A stretch of DNA of 64,000 bases, taken from Methylobacterium adhaesivum. Its GTDB lineage: Bacteria; Pseudomonadota; Alphaproteobacteria; Rhizobiales; Beijerinckiaceae. The number at the start of each line of letters is the position of its first letter. Position 1 is the first letter of the stretch. A program made the translations under genes and the position numbers. The notes under the pieces were generated by a model. The model was not told where the DNA came from. It did no database searches and worked only from the letters and a program-made list of their open reading frames with translations. Location: positions 102,117-166,116 of the forward strand of contig NZ_BPQD01000008.1 of the NCBI RefSeq assembly GCF_022179065.1, written 5' to 3'. This document shows, one piece after another, positions 18,328 to 27,599 of this stretch.

Positions 18328-19197
18328 TCAGACCGCGCCCATGCGATGCGCGAGGAGATACAATCCGGCCAGCAGCGCCACGGCGGCGAAGCCATCGAGG
18401 CGGTCCATGACGCCGCCGTGACCGGGAATCGAGCGGCCGGAATCCTTGACGCCCCAGTGCCGCTTGAGGGCGGATTCGGCGAGGTCGCCGGCCTGGCTGA
18501 ACACCGATGCGGCGGCGCTGACGAGTCCGACGAGGAGGAGCGAGGTCGCCGCGAGGGCGCTCCCGCCATGGTCCCGAGCGATGATCACGGCGCCGATGCC
18601 GGCGGCGGTGCCGGCGGTGAGGCCGCCGAGGGCCCCGGACCAAGTCTTCTTCGGGCTCACGGCCGGCATCAGTTTCGGGCCGCCGAAGGTGCGTCCCGTG
18701 ATGTAGGCGACCACATCCGTGGACCACACCACGGCGAACATCCAGGCCGGGCCGAGGATGCCGATGGCGGGATCGTCGCGCAGCCCCGGCGGCACGAGGG
18801 CCACGACGGCGCCCCCGGCGAGACCCGCGACGGCCCGGCCCCGGGCCGCCCCGTCCCGAGCTACGATCAGGAGCCCGGTGATACCGGCCGCCGCCACCGC
18901 GACGAACACGAGGGGGGACGCCCCCTCCCGCAGGCACAGGGCGAGGCCTCCGAGCGTCACGGCGATGACGGCGACGAGGAGCCGGCGCGGGCCCGTGCGG
19001 CTCATGCCGATCCATTCCGCCGTGCCGACGACGGCGGCGGCGAGCCAGATCAGGGCGAAGAGGCCGCCGCCGATGACGAGGGCCGAGACGACGAGGGCGG
19101 CCAGGACGACGCCCGAGACGAGGCGCAGCTGGAATTCGCGCCCCGCGAACGGATTGCGGCGGGCGCCGGAGGCCGCCTCGTTGGGAAGTCCCGTCAT
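18328..19197 (-). CDS. cdsA: Phosphatidate cytidylyltransferase (CDP-diglyceride synthase)
   Basis: Makes CDP-diacylglycerol from phosphatidic acid and CTP, the precursor of all phospholipids, in the inner membrane. The protein has 289 residues with about eight membrane helices. The C-terminal CDS signature is intact: VWSTDVVAYITGRTFGGPKL and SPKKTWSGALGGL, then the DRxDGF pair ... RSIPGHGGVMDRLDGF near residue 265. The ATG overlaps the uppS stop by one base (TGATG), so translation is coupled. A longer frame reading back through uppS is an artefact. Confidence 0.96.
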   Translation of the reverse strand: MTGLPNEAASGARRNPFAGREFQLRLVSGVVLAALVVSALVIGGGLFALIWLAAAVVGTAEWIGMSRTGPRRLLVAVIAVTLGGLALCLREGASPLVFVAVAAAGITGLLIVARDGAARGRAVAGLAGGAVVALVPPGLRDDPAIGILGPAWMFAVVWSTDVVAYITGRTFGGPKLMPAVSPKKTWSGALGGLTAGTAAGIGAVIIARDHGGSALAATSLLLVGLVSAAASVFSQAGDLAESALKRHWGVKDSGRSIPGHGGVMDRLDGFAAVALLAGLYLLAHRMGAV

Positions 19198-20024
19198 CAG
19201 CTCTGGCCGCTGAGACCACCGAAGCGCCGGTCGCGGCGATGGTACTCCCCGATGGCGGCGACGAAGGTGTCGTGATCGAAGTCCGGCCACAGGGCCGGCG
19301 TCGTCACGTACTCGGCATACGCCGTCTGCCAGGTGAGGAAGTTCGAGAGGCGCATCTCGCCCGAGGTGCGGATGACGAGATCGGGATCGGGGATGCCGGT
19401 GGTGTCGAGGGCCGCCGTGACGGCGTCGCTGTCGATCTCCTCCGGCACCGCGCGCCCGTCCGCACAGGCCCGGGCGAGGGTCCGGATGGCGCGGACGATC
19501 TCCTGGCGCCCGCCGTAATTGAACGCGACCACGAGGGTGAGGCCGGTATTGGTCCGGGTCATCGCCTCGGCCTCGTCGAGGAGCCCTGCGATATCCGGGC
19601 TCAGGCCCTCGCGGTCGCCGATGATGCGGACCCGCACGTTGTTGCGGTTGAGATCGGCGAGATCCCGGCGCACGAACAGCTTGAGCAGACCCATGAGGTC
19701 GGCAACCTCGGCCGGCGGCCGGCGCCAGTTCTCCGAGGAGAAGGTGTAGATAGTCAGGTAGTCCACGCCCAGATCGATCGCCGAGCGCACGGCCCGGCGC
19801 ACGGCCTCGACGCCCCGGCGATGGCCCTCGACGCGGGGGAGGCCGCGCCGGGCCGCCCAGCGCCCGTTCCCATCCATGATGATGGCGACATGCGCCGGGG
19901 CCGGCAGTGCCAGACCCGCTGGCAGGCGCGGCGCTCCACCCGGCGCGGCCTGCGACCGGATCGAACCATCCTGCCCTTCCGCCGCTCCGGCCTCGATGTG
20001 ACGCGCGCCCTCGATCCGACCCAA
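19197..20024 (-). CDS. uppS: Undecaprenyl (di-trans,poly-cis) diphosphate synthase
   Basis: cis-Prenyltransferase that makes undecaprenyl diphosphate, the lipid carrier for peptidoglycan and O-antigen. The protein has up to 275 residues. Catalytic signatures: [13 protein letters not shown] with the metal-binding aspartate, [26 protein letters not shown] and [19 protein letters not shown]. The core starts at about residue 45; the preceding segment is poorly conserved and the TTG start is uncertain, but I see no ATG between it and the core. It is 142 bases after frr and overlaps cdsA by one base. Confidence 0.96.
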   Translation of the reverse strand: MGRIEGARHIEAGAAEGQDGSIRSQAAPGGAPRLPAGLALPAPAHVAIIMDGNGRWAARRGLPRVEGHRRGVEAVRRAVRSAIDLGVDYLTIYTFSSENWRRPPAEVADLMGLLKLFVRRDLADLNRNNVRVRIIGDREGLSPDIAGLLDEAEAMTRTNTGLTLVVAFNYGGRQEIVRAIRTLARACADGRAVPEEIDSDAVTAALDTTGIPDPDLVIRTSGEMRLSNFLTWQTAYAEYVTTPALWPDFDHDTFVAAIGEYHRRDRRFGGLSGQS

Positions 20025-20166
20025 CGCGCCCCTCCCCTGCCTCGTCCCGTCCGCTCACGAATTCGGTGGGAGCGAAAATCGCTTCCGTCGATACGGACGC
20101 GATTCCATACCGTCGTGCGTGCGCGTTCTTTCCCTAGAAACCGACCTCTTCTAACGTGGAGGGGTC

Positions 20167-20733
20167 CTAAACCTGCATGATTTCTTTTTCCTTGGCGGCC
20201 AGGACGCCATCGATCTCGGCAATGTGTGCATCGGTAGCCTTCTGGACTTCGGCGGCCTGACGCTTCTCATCGTCCTCGCTGATGGCGCCGTCCTTCTCGA
20301 GCTTTTTCAGGTGATCGAGGCCGTCGCGGCGGACGTGGCGGACGGCAACGCGGGCCTCCTCCGTGTACTTGTGCGCGACCTTGACCATCTCCTTGCGGCG
20401 CTGCTCATTCATTTCCGGAACGCGCAGGCGGATGGTCTGGCCTTCCGTCTGCGGGTTCATGCCGAGATCCGACTCGCGGATCGCCTTCTCGACGGCGCCG
20501 ATCATGCCGCGATCCCACACGGAGATGCTGAGCAGGCGCGGCTCAGGCACGCTCACGGTGGCGACCTGCGCCATGGGCATCATCGCCCCGTAGGCATCGA
20601 CCTGGATCGGATCGAGGATGCTCGGCGTCGCGCGGCCCGTCCGCAGGGAGCCGAGGTCGCCCTTGAGGGAGGTCACGGCGCCCTGCATGCGGCGCTTGAT
20701 GTCGTTCAAATCGAATTCGGGGATGGCAGCCAT
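20167..20733 (-). CDS. frr: Ribosome recycling factor
   Basis: Works with EF-G to split post-termination ribosomes. From the preferred ATG ([11 protein letters not shown]) it has 188 residues, typical. The two-domain RRF pattern is present: [20 protein letters not shown] near residue 35, and the C-terminal helices with [18 protein letters not shown] and [13 protein letters not shown]. An N-terminally longer frame exists but lies outside the family alignment. It belongs to the pyrH-frr pair of the rpsB cluster, 122 bases after pyrH. Confidence 0.97.
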   Translation of the reverse strand: MAAIPEFDLNDIKRRMQGAVTSLKGDLGSLRTGRATPSILDPIQVDAYGAMMPMAQVATVSVPEPRLLSISVWDRGMIGAVEKAIRESDLGMNPQTEGQTIRLRVPEMNEQRRKEMVKVAHKYTEEARVAVRHVRRDGLDHLKKLEKDGAISEDDEKRQAAEVQKATDAHIAEIDGVLAAKEKEIMQV

Positions 20734-20855
20734 GCGTTCAAAAGTCCCGACGCGAACGGAGTGAAGGGGGCCGGGCCTCGGGGCCCGTTCAGCGGCTTCA
20801 ATGAACCAAAACCCCGTGGCCCGCAAATGGGCTTCGGGCTTTCACCGCCGCCGGC

Positions 20856-21578
20856 TCACGGAACCACGCGGGTGGCGGGGGCCTCTCCCGTGAGGATCGC
20901 CCGGATCGAGCTCGGCGCATGCACGGAGCCGACCACGATGGAGAGCCGGCTCTCGCGCGCGAGGGCGAAGGCGGCGGTGTCCATCACCTTCAGGTCGCGG
21001 GCGATGGCCTCGTCGTGGGTGAGGCAATCGTAGCGGGTGGCGGAGGGGTCGGTCTTCGGATCGGCCGAGTAGACGCCGTCCACCTGCGTCGCCTTCAGGA
21101 CGGCCTCGCAGCGCAACTCGGCCGCGCGCAAGACTGCCGCCGTATCGGTGGTGAAGAACGGGTTGCCGGTGCCGCCGGCGAGCACGATGACCTGGCCCTT
21201 GTCGAGGTGGTGCAGGGCCGGCTGACGCGCGAAGGTCTCGCAGATGGTCGGCATCGACACGGCCGACATGGTGCGGGCGGGAACGCCGGCGGCGTTCAGC
21301 GCCGTTTCCAGGGCGAGCGAATTCATCACCGTCGCCATCATGCCGAGCGAATCGCCGGTTGCGCGGTCGATCCAGCCGGCGGACGAAATGCGCGCCCCCC
21401 GGATCATGTTGCCGCCGCCCACGACCAGGGCGAGCTGGATGCCGGCCTCACGGGTGCGGGCGATGTCCTCGGCGATGCCGGCGAGCGTCGGTGGGTGAAG
21501 CCAGTAGCCGTCGGGGGCGGCCAGGGCCTCCCCGGAGAGCTTCACGAGGACGCGGCGAAACGGTGTGGTCTCCGGCAT
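20856..21578 (-). CDS. pyrH: Uridylate kinase
   Basis: Phosphorylates UMP to UDP with ATP; bacterial hexameric amino-acid-kinase fold. From ATG (MPETTPFRRVLVKLSGEAL) it has 240 residues. Family motifs include KLSGEAL, VVGGGNMIRG, DSLGMMATVMNSLAL, LAGGTGNPFFTTDTAAVLRAAE and ATQVDGVYSADP. It stands between tsf and frr as in most bacteria. A strong hairpin with a GNRA loop precedes it in the tsf-pyrH spacer. Confidence 0.97.
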   Translation of the reverse strand: MPETTPFRRVLVKLSGEALAAPDGYWLHPPTLAGIAEDIARTREAGIQLALVVGGGNMIRGARISSAGWIDRATGDSLGMMATVMNSLALETALNAAGVPARTMSAVSMPTICETFARQPALHHLDKGQVIVLAGGTGNPFFTTDTAAVLRAAELRCEAVLKATQVDGVYSADPKTDPSATRYDCLTHDEAIARDLKVMDTAAFALARESRLSIVVGSVHAPSSIRAILTGEAPATRVVP

Positions 21579-21670
21579 CGAGCCAGTCCCCTCAAATCCG
21601 GTCCTGTCACGAACCGGAGAGCCAATCGGAAGCGGAGGGGTGTCTAGCGCAAGCAGGGTCGAAACGTCGA

Positions 21671-21698
21671 GGGGCGGCGGCCTCGCGGCCACCGCCCC
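21671..21698 (-). terminator. Hairpin with GCGA loop in the tsf-pyrH spacer
   Basis: On the minus strand GGGGCGGTGGCC pairs over 12 bases (one G-U) with GGCCGCCGCCCC around a GCGA tetraloop. It begins 32 bases after the tsf stop. It lacks a U run, so it could be a partial terminator or mRNA-stabilising end that separates the highly expressed rpsB-tsf message from pyrH-frr. Confidence 0.6.
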
Positions 21699-21730
21699 CC
21701 AGGGTGTTTTCGTCGTCGCCGAAGCGAGGA

Positions 21731-22654
21731 TCAGCCGCGGGCGGCGGCGGCCACCTCAGAGGCGAAGTCCGGGGCCTCTTCCTTCTCGATGCCCTCGCCG
21801 AGGGCGTAGCGCACGAAGGCTTTGAGCTTGACCGGAGCGCCGGCCTTGCCTTCGGCTTCCTTGAGGACCTGCGTGATCGTCTTCGAGCCGTCGTGCACGA
21901 AGGGCTGCTCGAGGAGAGTGACCTCCTTGTAGTAGCTCTTCAGGCCGCTCTCGACGATCTTGGCCAGCACGTTCTCGGGCTTGCCGGCGTTCTTCTCGCG
22001 CAGGATGTTGATCTCGCGATCGAGGATCGTCTGATCGACGCCGGCCGCATCGAGGGCCACCGGGTTGGTGGCGGCGACGTGCATGGCGATCTGGCGGCCG
22101 AGGGTGGAGAGCACCTCGACGTCACCCTCGGACTCGAGGGCGACGAGCACGCCGATCTTGCCGAGGCCGTCGGCGACCTGACCGTGGACGTAGGAGGAAA
22201 TCACGCCCTTGGTCACGTCGAGCTTGGCGACGCGGCGCAGGGTCATGTTCTCGCCGATGGTGGCGATGAGGTTCGCGAGGCTGTCCTTGACGGTCTCCTG
22301 GGCACCGGGGAACTTCGCGGATTCGAGGCCCTCGAGGGTGCCGTCGGTGTCGAGGGCGAGCTTGGCGGCCTCGCGGGCGAAGCCCTGGAAGCTGTCGTTG
22401 CGGGCGACGAAGTCCGTCTCCGAATTCACCTCGACGAGGGCGGCGTGATGCCCGGCGGACTCAACCGCGACGAGGCCCTCGGCGGCGACGCGGCCGGCCT
22501 TCTTGGCGGCCTTGGCGAGGCCCTTCTTGCGCAGCCAGTCCACGGCGGCTTCGATGTCGCCATCCGTCTCGTTGAGGGCGCCCTTGCAGTCCATCATGCC
22601 CGCGCCGGTCTTTTCGCGAAGCTCTTTCACCAGTGCGGCGGTGATGTTGGCCAT
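21731..22654 (-). CDS. tsf: Elongation factor Ts
   Basis: Guanine nucleotide exchange factor for EF-Tu. From ATG ([20 protein letters not shown]) it has 307 residues, the usual alphaproteobacterial length. Motifs: the N-terminal UBA-like domain, [22 protein letters not shown], the TDFVARN element near residue 80 that contacts EF-Tu, and a C-terminal region with [12 protein letters not shown]. It follows rpsB after a 154-base spacer holding two hairpins. Confidence 0.97.
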   Translation of the reverse strand: MANITAALVKELREKTGAGMMDCKGALNETDGDIEAAVDWLRKKGLAKAAKKAGRVAAEGLVAVESAGHHAALVEVNSETDFVARNDSFQGFAREAAKLALDTDGTLEGLESAKFPGAQETVKDSLANLIATIGENMTLRRVAKLDVTKGVISSYVHGQVADGLGKIGVLVALESEGDVEVLSTLGRQIAMHVAATNPVALDAAGVDQTILDREINILREKNAGKPENVLAKIVESGLKSYYKEVTLLEQPFVHDGSKTITQVLKEAEGKAGAPVKLKAFVRYALGEGIEKEEAPDFASEVAAAARG

Positions 22655-22704
22655 GGCCTGTCCTTTCTGGGACTCTTGAAGTGCGGGACTATTGAAGTGA
22701 AGGA

Positions 22705-22732
22705 GCCCGGCGCTTCGCAAAAAGCACCGGGC
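22705..22732 (-). terminator. Hairpin B in the rpsB-tsf spacer
   Basis: GCCCGGTGC pairs with GCGCCGGGC (one wobble) on the minus strand, with a T-rich loop (TTTTTGCGAA). It is about 50 bases before the tsf start codon and may act as an attenuator or processing site. Confidence 0.55.
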
Positions 22733-22764
22733 TTCAGGATGATGCGATCGATCCGTCTGGAGCA

Positions 22765-22796
22765 GCCCGGTGCCGGACGGATGTCCGGTGCCGGGC
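22765..22796 (-). terminator. Hairpin A after rpsB
   Basis: A 14-bp stem with two wobbles (GCCCGGCACCGGAC with GTCCGGCACCGGGC on the minus strand) and a 4-base loop starts 13 bases after the rpsB stop. It is probably a partial terminator setting the S2 to EF-Ts ratio. Confidence 0.6.
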
Positions 22797-22808
22797 CGCG
22801 TCCCAGGA

Positions 22809-23873
22809 TCAGGCTGCGGCAGCGGCCTCGACGAAGCCGCGGGCCTGATCGACCCAACCGTCGCGGCCGATGCGGCCGTTGAGCTTGAGATCGGCATCGA
22901 CCTTCGCGACGTCGCCCTCGCTCATGGAAGCGAGCTGCCAGTAATGATAGATGCCGGCCTCGTTGAGCTTCTGCACAATCTGCGGGCCGGCGCCGTTGAG
23001 CTTGGACAGGTCGTCGGGCGCGCCGCGGGGAGCCGAGAGCAGCTCGAAGTGCTCGGTGGACTCCACGAGGGCGGCGACATCGGCCTGGGTAACGGAGCCG
23101 GACTCGATGGAGGCCGCGCCTTCGTACTGCGGGATCTCCTCGGCGGTGGGCTCCTCGGAGGCGCCGAGATCGACGCCGCTCGAGCCCTGGCCGCGCGAGA
23201 TGCCGTCGATGGCGGCACGGGCGATGAGGTCGCAGTACAGGGCGATGGCGCGACCGGCGTCATCGTTGGCCGGGACCACGTAGGTGATGCCGTCCGGATT
23301 GCAGTTCGTGTCGACGATGGCGGCGACGGGAATGCCGAGGCGCTGGGCCTCCTTGATGGCGAGCTGCTCCTTGTTCGTGTCGATCACGAACAGCAGGTCG
23401 GGCACGCCGCCCATGTCCTTGATGCCGCCGAGCGCCTTCTCGAGCTTGTCCTTCTCGCGCCCGAGCATCAGGCGCTCCTTCTTGGTGAGGCCTTGCGCGC
23501 CACCGTCGAGGATCTCGTCGACCTTACGCAGGCGCTGGATCGAGCCAGAAATGGTCTTCCAGTTGGTCAGCATGCCGCCGAGCCAGCGGGAGTTGACGTA
23601 GTACTGGGCCGAACGCTTGGCGGCCTCGGCGATGGTGTCGGCGGCCTGACGCTTGGTGCCGACGAACAGCACGCGGCCGCCCTTGGCGACGGTGTCGCTC
23701 ACGGCCTGCAGGGCCTGGTGAAGGGCCGGCACCGTCTGGGCCAGGTCGATGATGTGGATGTTGTTGCGCGTCCCGAAGATGTAGGACTGCATCTTCGGGT
23801 TCCAGCGGTGGGCCTGGTGCCCGAAATGGGCGCCGGCCTCGAGAAGCTGACGCATGCTGAAATCAACGGCCAT
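22809..23873 (-). CDS. rpsB: Small ribosomal subunit protein S2 with C-terminal extension
   Basis: Structural protein of the 30S subunit. The first about 235 residues are a standard S2: [53 protein letters not shown] and [19 protein letters not shown]. The full length is 354 residues, against about 240 in E. coli. The extra part has an acidic linker and, from about residue 285, a helix-hairpin-helix-like domain ([19 protein letters not shown] ... [16 protein letters not shown]) of a type also found fused to other alphaproteobacterial proteins. It is the first gene of the rpsB-tsf unit, with 171 bases of leader. Confidence 0.97.
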   Translation of the reverse strand: MAVDFSMRQLLEAGAHFGHQAHRWNPKMQSYIFGTRNNIHIIDLAQTVPALHQALQAVSDTVAKGGRVLFVGTKRQAADTIAEAAKRSAQYYVNSRWLGGMLTNWKTISGSIQRLRKVDEILDGGAQGLTKKERLMLGREKDKLEKALGGIKDMGGVPDLLFVIDTNKEQLAIKEAQRLGIPVAAIVDTNCNPDGITYVVPANDDAGRAIALYCDLIARAAIDGISRGQGSSGVDLGASEEPTAEEIPQYEGAASIESGSVTQADVAALVESTEHFELLSAPRGAPDDLSKLNGAGPQIVQKLNEAGIYHYWQLASMSEGDVAKVDADLKLNGRIGRDGWVDQARGFVEAAAAA

Positions 23874-23946
23874 GATCTTGTGTCTCTCCGGTTATGCCGC
23901 CGCGGAGGAAGTGAACGGGCCCCTCGGGGCACCGATCACCGGAAAC

Positions 23947-23966
23947 GCCTCATTCAGGCATGAGGC
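23947..23966 (-). terminator. Hairpin in the rsuA-rpsB spacer
   Basis: GCCTCAT and ATGAGGC form a 7-bp stem around TCAGGC (minus-strand loop GCCTGA), followed on the minus strand by GTTTCC. It lies 79 bases after the rsuA-like stop and 74 bases before rpsB, so it may end the upstream transcript or form part of the S2 leader. Confidence 0.45.
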
Positions 23967-24044
23967 CGGCTCCGCGTGTGGAATGGGCGGGGCCTTACCA
24001 GACGGTTTTCGTGATGGCAAGGTTGGGCGGTCCAGACCGATCCA

Positions 24045-24800
24045 TCAGGCCGGGTTGCCGCCGAACACGGCGGAAATGTCGGCCTCACCCATGATGCGAT
24101 AGGCGCCGGCGGCGAGGTCGTCCGGCAGGGCGAGGCCACCGATTCGGTCCCGGTGCAGCGCCACGACGTGGTTGCCGATGGCCGCGAACATGCGCCGGAC
24201 CTGGTGGTAACGGCCCTCGTGCAGGGTCACGGCCGCGCTGGTCTCGCCGTGGACCTCCGTCTCGACGGGCAGGAGCGGCTTGTCCTCCCCCTCCAGCATC
24301 AGGGTGCCGGAGGCGAAGATCGCCGCCTCGTTGCCTTTCAGCGGCCGGTCCAGGGTCACCTGATACCGCTTGGCGACGTTGGCTTTCGGGGAAATGATCC
24401 GGTGCAGCAGGGCGCCGTCGTCGGTGAGCAGGAGGAGGCCCGAGGTCTCCTTGTCGAGGCGCCCAACGGTGGAGAGGGCCGGGTCGCGTCGGCGCCAGCG
24501 GTCGGGCAGCAGACCGTAGACCAGCGGCCCCGCCTCCTTGTGCGAGCAGGTGACGCCCAGCGGCTTGTGCAGCATCAGGGCAACGCCCGGCGGCGGGTCG
24601 AGGGGTTCGCCGTCCACCACCATGCGCTGCGCCAGATCCGGCGTGACCGGAATGCGCTGGTCCGAATCCCGCAGGGGCGCGCCGTCGAGGACGACGAGGC
24701 CGGCGCCCGTGAGCAGCCCGATCTCCCGGCGCGAGCCGTAGCCCATGTTGGCGAGCAACCGGTCAAGGCGCAGGGTCGGGACCTTGCCCGCCTTGCTCAT
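24045..24800 (-). CDS. RsuA/RluB-family pseudouridine synthase
   Basis: Isomerises a uridine in ribosomal RNA. The protein has 251 residues: an N-terminal S4 RNA-binding domain (about 10-65, LRLDRLLANMGYGSRREIGLL) and the catalytic domain with the aspartate motif GRLDKETSGLLLLTDDG near residue 118, then EGRYHQVRRMFAAIGNHV, the family's C-terminal signature. The GVTCSH and YGLLPDRW segments favour RsuA (16S U516) over RluB/E/F, but this is a judgement from motifs. The ATG overlaps the stop of the methyltransferase gene (ATGA), making a two-gene rRNA-modification operon. Confidence 0.88.
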   Translation of the reverse strand: MSKAGKVPTLRLDRLLANMGYGSRREIGLLTGAGLVVLDGAPLRDSDQRIPVTPDLAQRMVVDGEPLDPPPGVALMLHKPLGVTCSHKEAGPLVYGLLPDRWRRRDPALSTVGRLDKETSGLLLLTDDGALLHRIISPKANVAKRYQVTLDRPLKGNEAAIFASGTLMLEGEDKPLLPVETEVHGETSAAVTLHEGRYHQVRRMFAAIGNHVVALHRDRIGGLALPDDLAAGAYRIMGEADISAVFGGNPA

Positions 24801-25717
24801 TTGCGCGCCTCGAACACCTTGTAGCCGCCGGACGCGGCCTTGACCTCGACGGTCTTGAAGGCGGCGTTGAGGGGCTTCTCGTAGGGCAGGTGCATGTTGG
24901 CGGTGAGCCACAGGGTGCCGCCGGGCCGCAGGGCTTCGGCCGCCCGGGCGATGAAGCCCTGGCCGAGCGCCTGATCCTCCGAACCGCCGTCGTGGAACGG
25001 CGGGTTCATCACCACGAAGTCGAGGCGACTGAGCCCGAGGTTGCCGGCGCGGATATCGGCCCATCGGATCGTGGCGCGCGGGTCGCCGACGTTGCGGGTC
25101 GCCATCTCGACGGCGCGCCGGTCGATGTCGATGAGGGTGAGCGCGGTCACCTTCGGCGAATGCAGCACGGAGCGCGCCAGGATGCCGAGGCCGCAGCCGA
25201 AATCGGCGCCGCTGCCGGAGAGCGGCGGCAGCAGCGACAGCAGCAGGGCCGAGCCCGGATCGAGGCGGTCATAGGAGAAGATGCCGGCCTGCGTGCACAG
25301 GGCGAGGTTGTCGATATGGCGCGGACCGCCCTCCTCCAACGCGGCGTCGAGATTCGCGACCGTCTCCGGCCGCTCGACGAGGCAGATGCGATGGTGGCGT
25401 CGCGCACTCTCGGAGGCGGGCGCTCCGAAGCCCGCGAGTTCCTTGGCGAGCCGCGAGCCGCCGCGATCCTTCGGCGCCAGGGCGGTCAGGCGTCCGCCGG
25501 GCCGCAGGGCGCGCAGGGCCTGGGCGAGGACGTAACGCCGCTCGATGGTTCCGGCGGGAGCCAGCACGTCGACGCGTTCCAGGCTCGCGGACTCGACATC
25601 CTCGATCCGGGGCGAGCCTGGAATCAGGGGCGAGACCTGAACGGCCCCGTCCGGGCTGTCGGTGAGTTCGGCGGGCGGCAGGCCGTAGACGGCGTGATGG
25701 AACGATGTGGTGGACAT
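24797..25717 (-). CDS. rsmC: RsmC-like 16S rRNA guanine-N2 methyltransferase
   Basis: SAM-dependent class I methyltransferase of 306 residues. An N-terminal degenerate methyltransferase-like domain (about 1-135) is followed by the catalytic domain with ADFGCGLGILARSVL (motif I, about residue 175), LIDIDRRAVEMA, and the NPPFHDG motif characteristic of N2-guanine methyltransferases of the RsmC/RsmD/RlmG type. RsmC modifies G1207 of 16S rRNA in E. coli; RlmG is the alternative. It is coupled to the rsuA-like gene and lies 74 bases after era. Confidence 0.85.
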   Translation of the reverse strand: MSTTSFHHAVYGLPPAELTDSPDGAVQVSPLIPGSPRIEDVESASLERVDVLAPAGTIERRYVLAQALRALRPGGRLTALAPKDRGGSRLAKELAGFGAPASESARRHHRICLVERPETVANLDAALEEGGPRHIDNLALCTQAGIFSYDRLDPGSALLLSLLPPLSGSGADFGCGLGILARSVLHSPKVTALTLIDIDRRAVEMATRNVGDPRATIRWADIRAGNLGLSRLDFVVMNPPFHDGGSEDQALGQGFIARAAEALRPGGTLWLTANMHLPYEKPLNAAFKTVEVKAASGGYKVFEARK

Positions 25718-25791
25718 GGTGATGTGATTCCGCCGCGGCGGCGCACGCGCGCCCCGGCGGCCCTGAGCATGATGGACGGTCGAGGTTGGTT

Positions 25792-26775
25792 TCAGCCGCG
25801 CGGGAATTCCAGGCCCATCTCGCGGTAGCGCGCCGGATCGTCGGCCCAGTTTTCGCGCACCTTCACGTGCAGGAACAGGTGGACCGTCTGCTCGGCGGCC
25901 TCCGAAATCTCGCGCCGCGCCGCCTGCCCGATGGCCTTGATGGTCTGGCCGCCCTTGCCGAGCACGATGGACCGCTGGCTCTCGCGCTCGACGAAGATGG
26001 TCTGCTCGATGCGCACCGACCCGTCGGTGCGCAGCTGCCACTGGTCGGTCTCGACGGTGGAGCGGTAAGGCAGTTCCTCGTGCAGGCGGTCGTAGAGTTT
26101 TTCGCGCGTGATCTCGGCGGCGAGCATCCGGATGGGGGCGTCCGAGACCTGATCCTCGGGGTAGAGCCACGGGCTTTTGGGCATCATCCCAGCGAGCGTC
26201 GCCTTGAGGGTATCGATGCCGTCGCCGTTCAGCGCCGAGACCATGAAGGTGTGGGTGAAGGCGATACGCTCGTTGAGGGAGGCGGCGAGGGCCAGGAGGC
26301 GGTCGCGCGGGATGAGGTCGATCTTGTTGAGAATCAGAACCTTCGGGCGCTTCACGTCGGGGAGCTTGGCCAGGATCGCCTCGACCTCGTCCGAAACGCC
26401 CTTGCGCGCGTCGATGAGCAGGCAGACGGCGTCGGCATCCGAGGCGCCGCTCCAGGCGGAATGGACCATGGCGCGGTCCAGCCGGCGCTTCGGGGCGAAG
26501 ATGCCGGGGGTGTCGACGAGGATGATCTGCGCCGCCCCCTCCATGACGATGCCGCGCACCAGCGCCCGCGTCGTCTGCACCTTGCGGGAGACGATGGACA
26601 CCTTGGTCCCGACGAGGCTGTTCAGGAGCGTCGACTTGCCGGCGTTGGGAATGCCGATGAGGGCGACGAAGCCGGCGGTGGTGTTCTCGGGCATCGGGGC
26701 CGACGGCAGCGGCACCAGGGGCGGCAGCTCCACGTCGTCGTCATCGTGGTCGTGGTCGAAATCGGGATCAGGCAT
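25792..26775 (-). CDS. era: GTPase Era
   Basis: Essential GTPase that binds the 3' end of 16S rRNA during 30S assembly. Length is 327 residues. G motifs: GIPNAGKST (G1), DTPGIF (G3) and NKIDLI (G4); a KH RNA-binding domain covers about residues 235-320 with VLGKGGQTIKAIGQAARREI. There is an unusual acidic and histidine-rich leader (about 27 residues, DFDHDHDDDDVELP) before the usual family start; an ATG at 26694 would give a protein without it. The longer start is kept because it overlaps the rnc stop by eight bases. It forms the rnc-era pair. Confidence 0.95.
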   Translation of the reverse strand: MPDPDFDHDHDDDDVELPPLVPLPSAPMPENTTAGFVALIGIPNAGKSTLLNSLVGTKVSIVSRKVQTTRALVRGIVMEGAAQIILVDTPGIFAPKRRLDRAMVHSAWSGASDADAVCLLIDARKGVSDEVEAILAKLPDVKRPKVLILNKIDLIPRDRLLALAASLNERIAFTHTFMVSALNGDGIDTLKATLAGMMPKSPWLYPEDQVSDAPIRMLAAEITREKLYDRLHEELPYRSTVETDQWQLRTDGSVRIEQTIFVERESQRSIVLGKGGQTIKAIGQAARREISEAAEQTVHLFLHVKVRENWADDPARYREMGLEFPRG

Positions 26776-27574
26776 CGGAGGAATTTCCTTCGCGGACGTC
26801 CGCCGACGTCTCCATGGTTGAGTGGGGGGGCTGGTGCGGGGACTGGCCGAGCACGTCCCGCTCCAGCACGAGGCGGGCGGCCTCCTGCTCGGCGAGGCGC
26901 TTCGATGGACCGGTGCCGAAGCCGGGCGCGAACCCCTCGACCCGGGCGGCGATGCGGAACACCGGCGCGTGATCGGGTCCCGACCGCTCCACCACCTCGT
27001 AGACGGGAATCGGCAGGCCACGGCCCATGGCCCATTCCTGCAGGGAGGACTTGGCGTCGCGACCGCGCGGCGCGGCGGTGTCGACGCCCGGCGTGAACGC
27101 GGCCTCCACGATGGCCTTGGCCTTGGCGTAGCCGGCGTCCAGGAACACCGCGCCGAGGATCGACTCGCAGGTATCGGCCAGGATGGTCTGGTTGCGGCGA
27201 CCGCCGCTCTGGACCTCGCCGGTCCCGAGCAGGAGGTGGGGCCCGACATCCCAGGCGGTGGCGACGGCGGCGCAGGTCTCGCGCCGGACGAGGCCGGCGA
27301 GGCGGCGGGACAACTCGCCCTCGTCCGCCCCCGGAAAGGCGGCGTACAGGAGGTCGCCGATGGCGAGACCGAGCACGCGGTCGCCGAGGAATTCCAGGCG
27401 CTGGTAGCTGCCGAGGCGCCCGTTACCGCCGGCCTTGCTGACATGGGTCAGGGCCAGCGTCAGGAGCTTCGGGTCGGCGAAGGCATGGCCGATCGCGGCC
27501 TCGAGCACGGCCAGGCCGGGCTTCGGACGGGGCGTGCGCCGCGCCCGGCTGGAGGGACGCGCCTCTTCGTCCAC
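26768..27574 (-). CDS. rnc: Ribonuclease III
   Basis: Double-strand-specific endonuclease that processes rRNA and mRNA. The protein has 268 residues with an N-terminal RNase III domain (about 20-155) and a C-terminal dsRNA-binding domain (about 180-250). The catalytic signature RLEFLGDRVLGL (residues about 60-71) and the second acidic cluster DTCESILGAVFLD are intact. GTG is used as start; no ATG is in frame upstream. It is followed by an overlapping era and preceded by lepB 25 bases away, the lepB-rnc-era order common in proteobacteria. Confidence 0.96.
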   Translation of the reverse strand: MDEEARPSSRARRTPRPKPGLAVLEAAIGHAFADPKLLTLALTHVSKAGGNGRLGSYQRLEFLGDRVLGLAIGDLLYAAFPGADEGELSRRLAGLVRRETCAAVATAWDVGPHLLLGTGEVQSGGRRNQTILADTCESILGAVFLDAGYAKAKAIVEAAFTPGVDTAAPRGRDAKSSLQEWAMGRGLPIPVYEVVERSGPDHAPVFRIAARVEGFAPGFGTGPSKRLAEQEAARLVLERDVLGQSPHQPPHSTMETSADVREGNSSDA

Positions 27575-27599
27575 GATGGTCTCGATTCTGATGTCCGGC

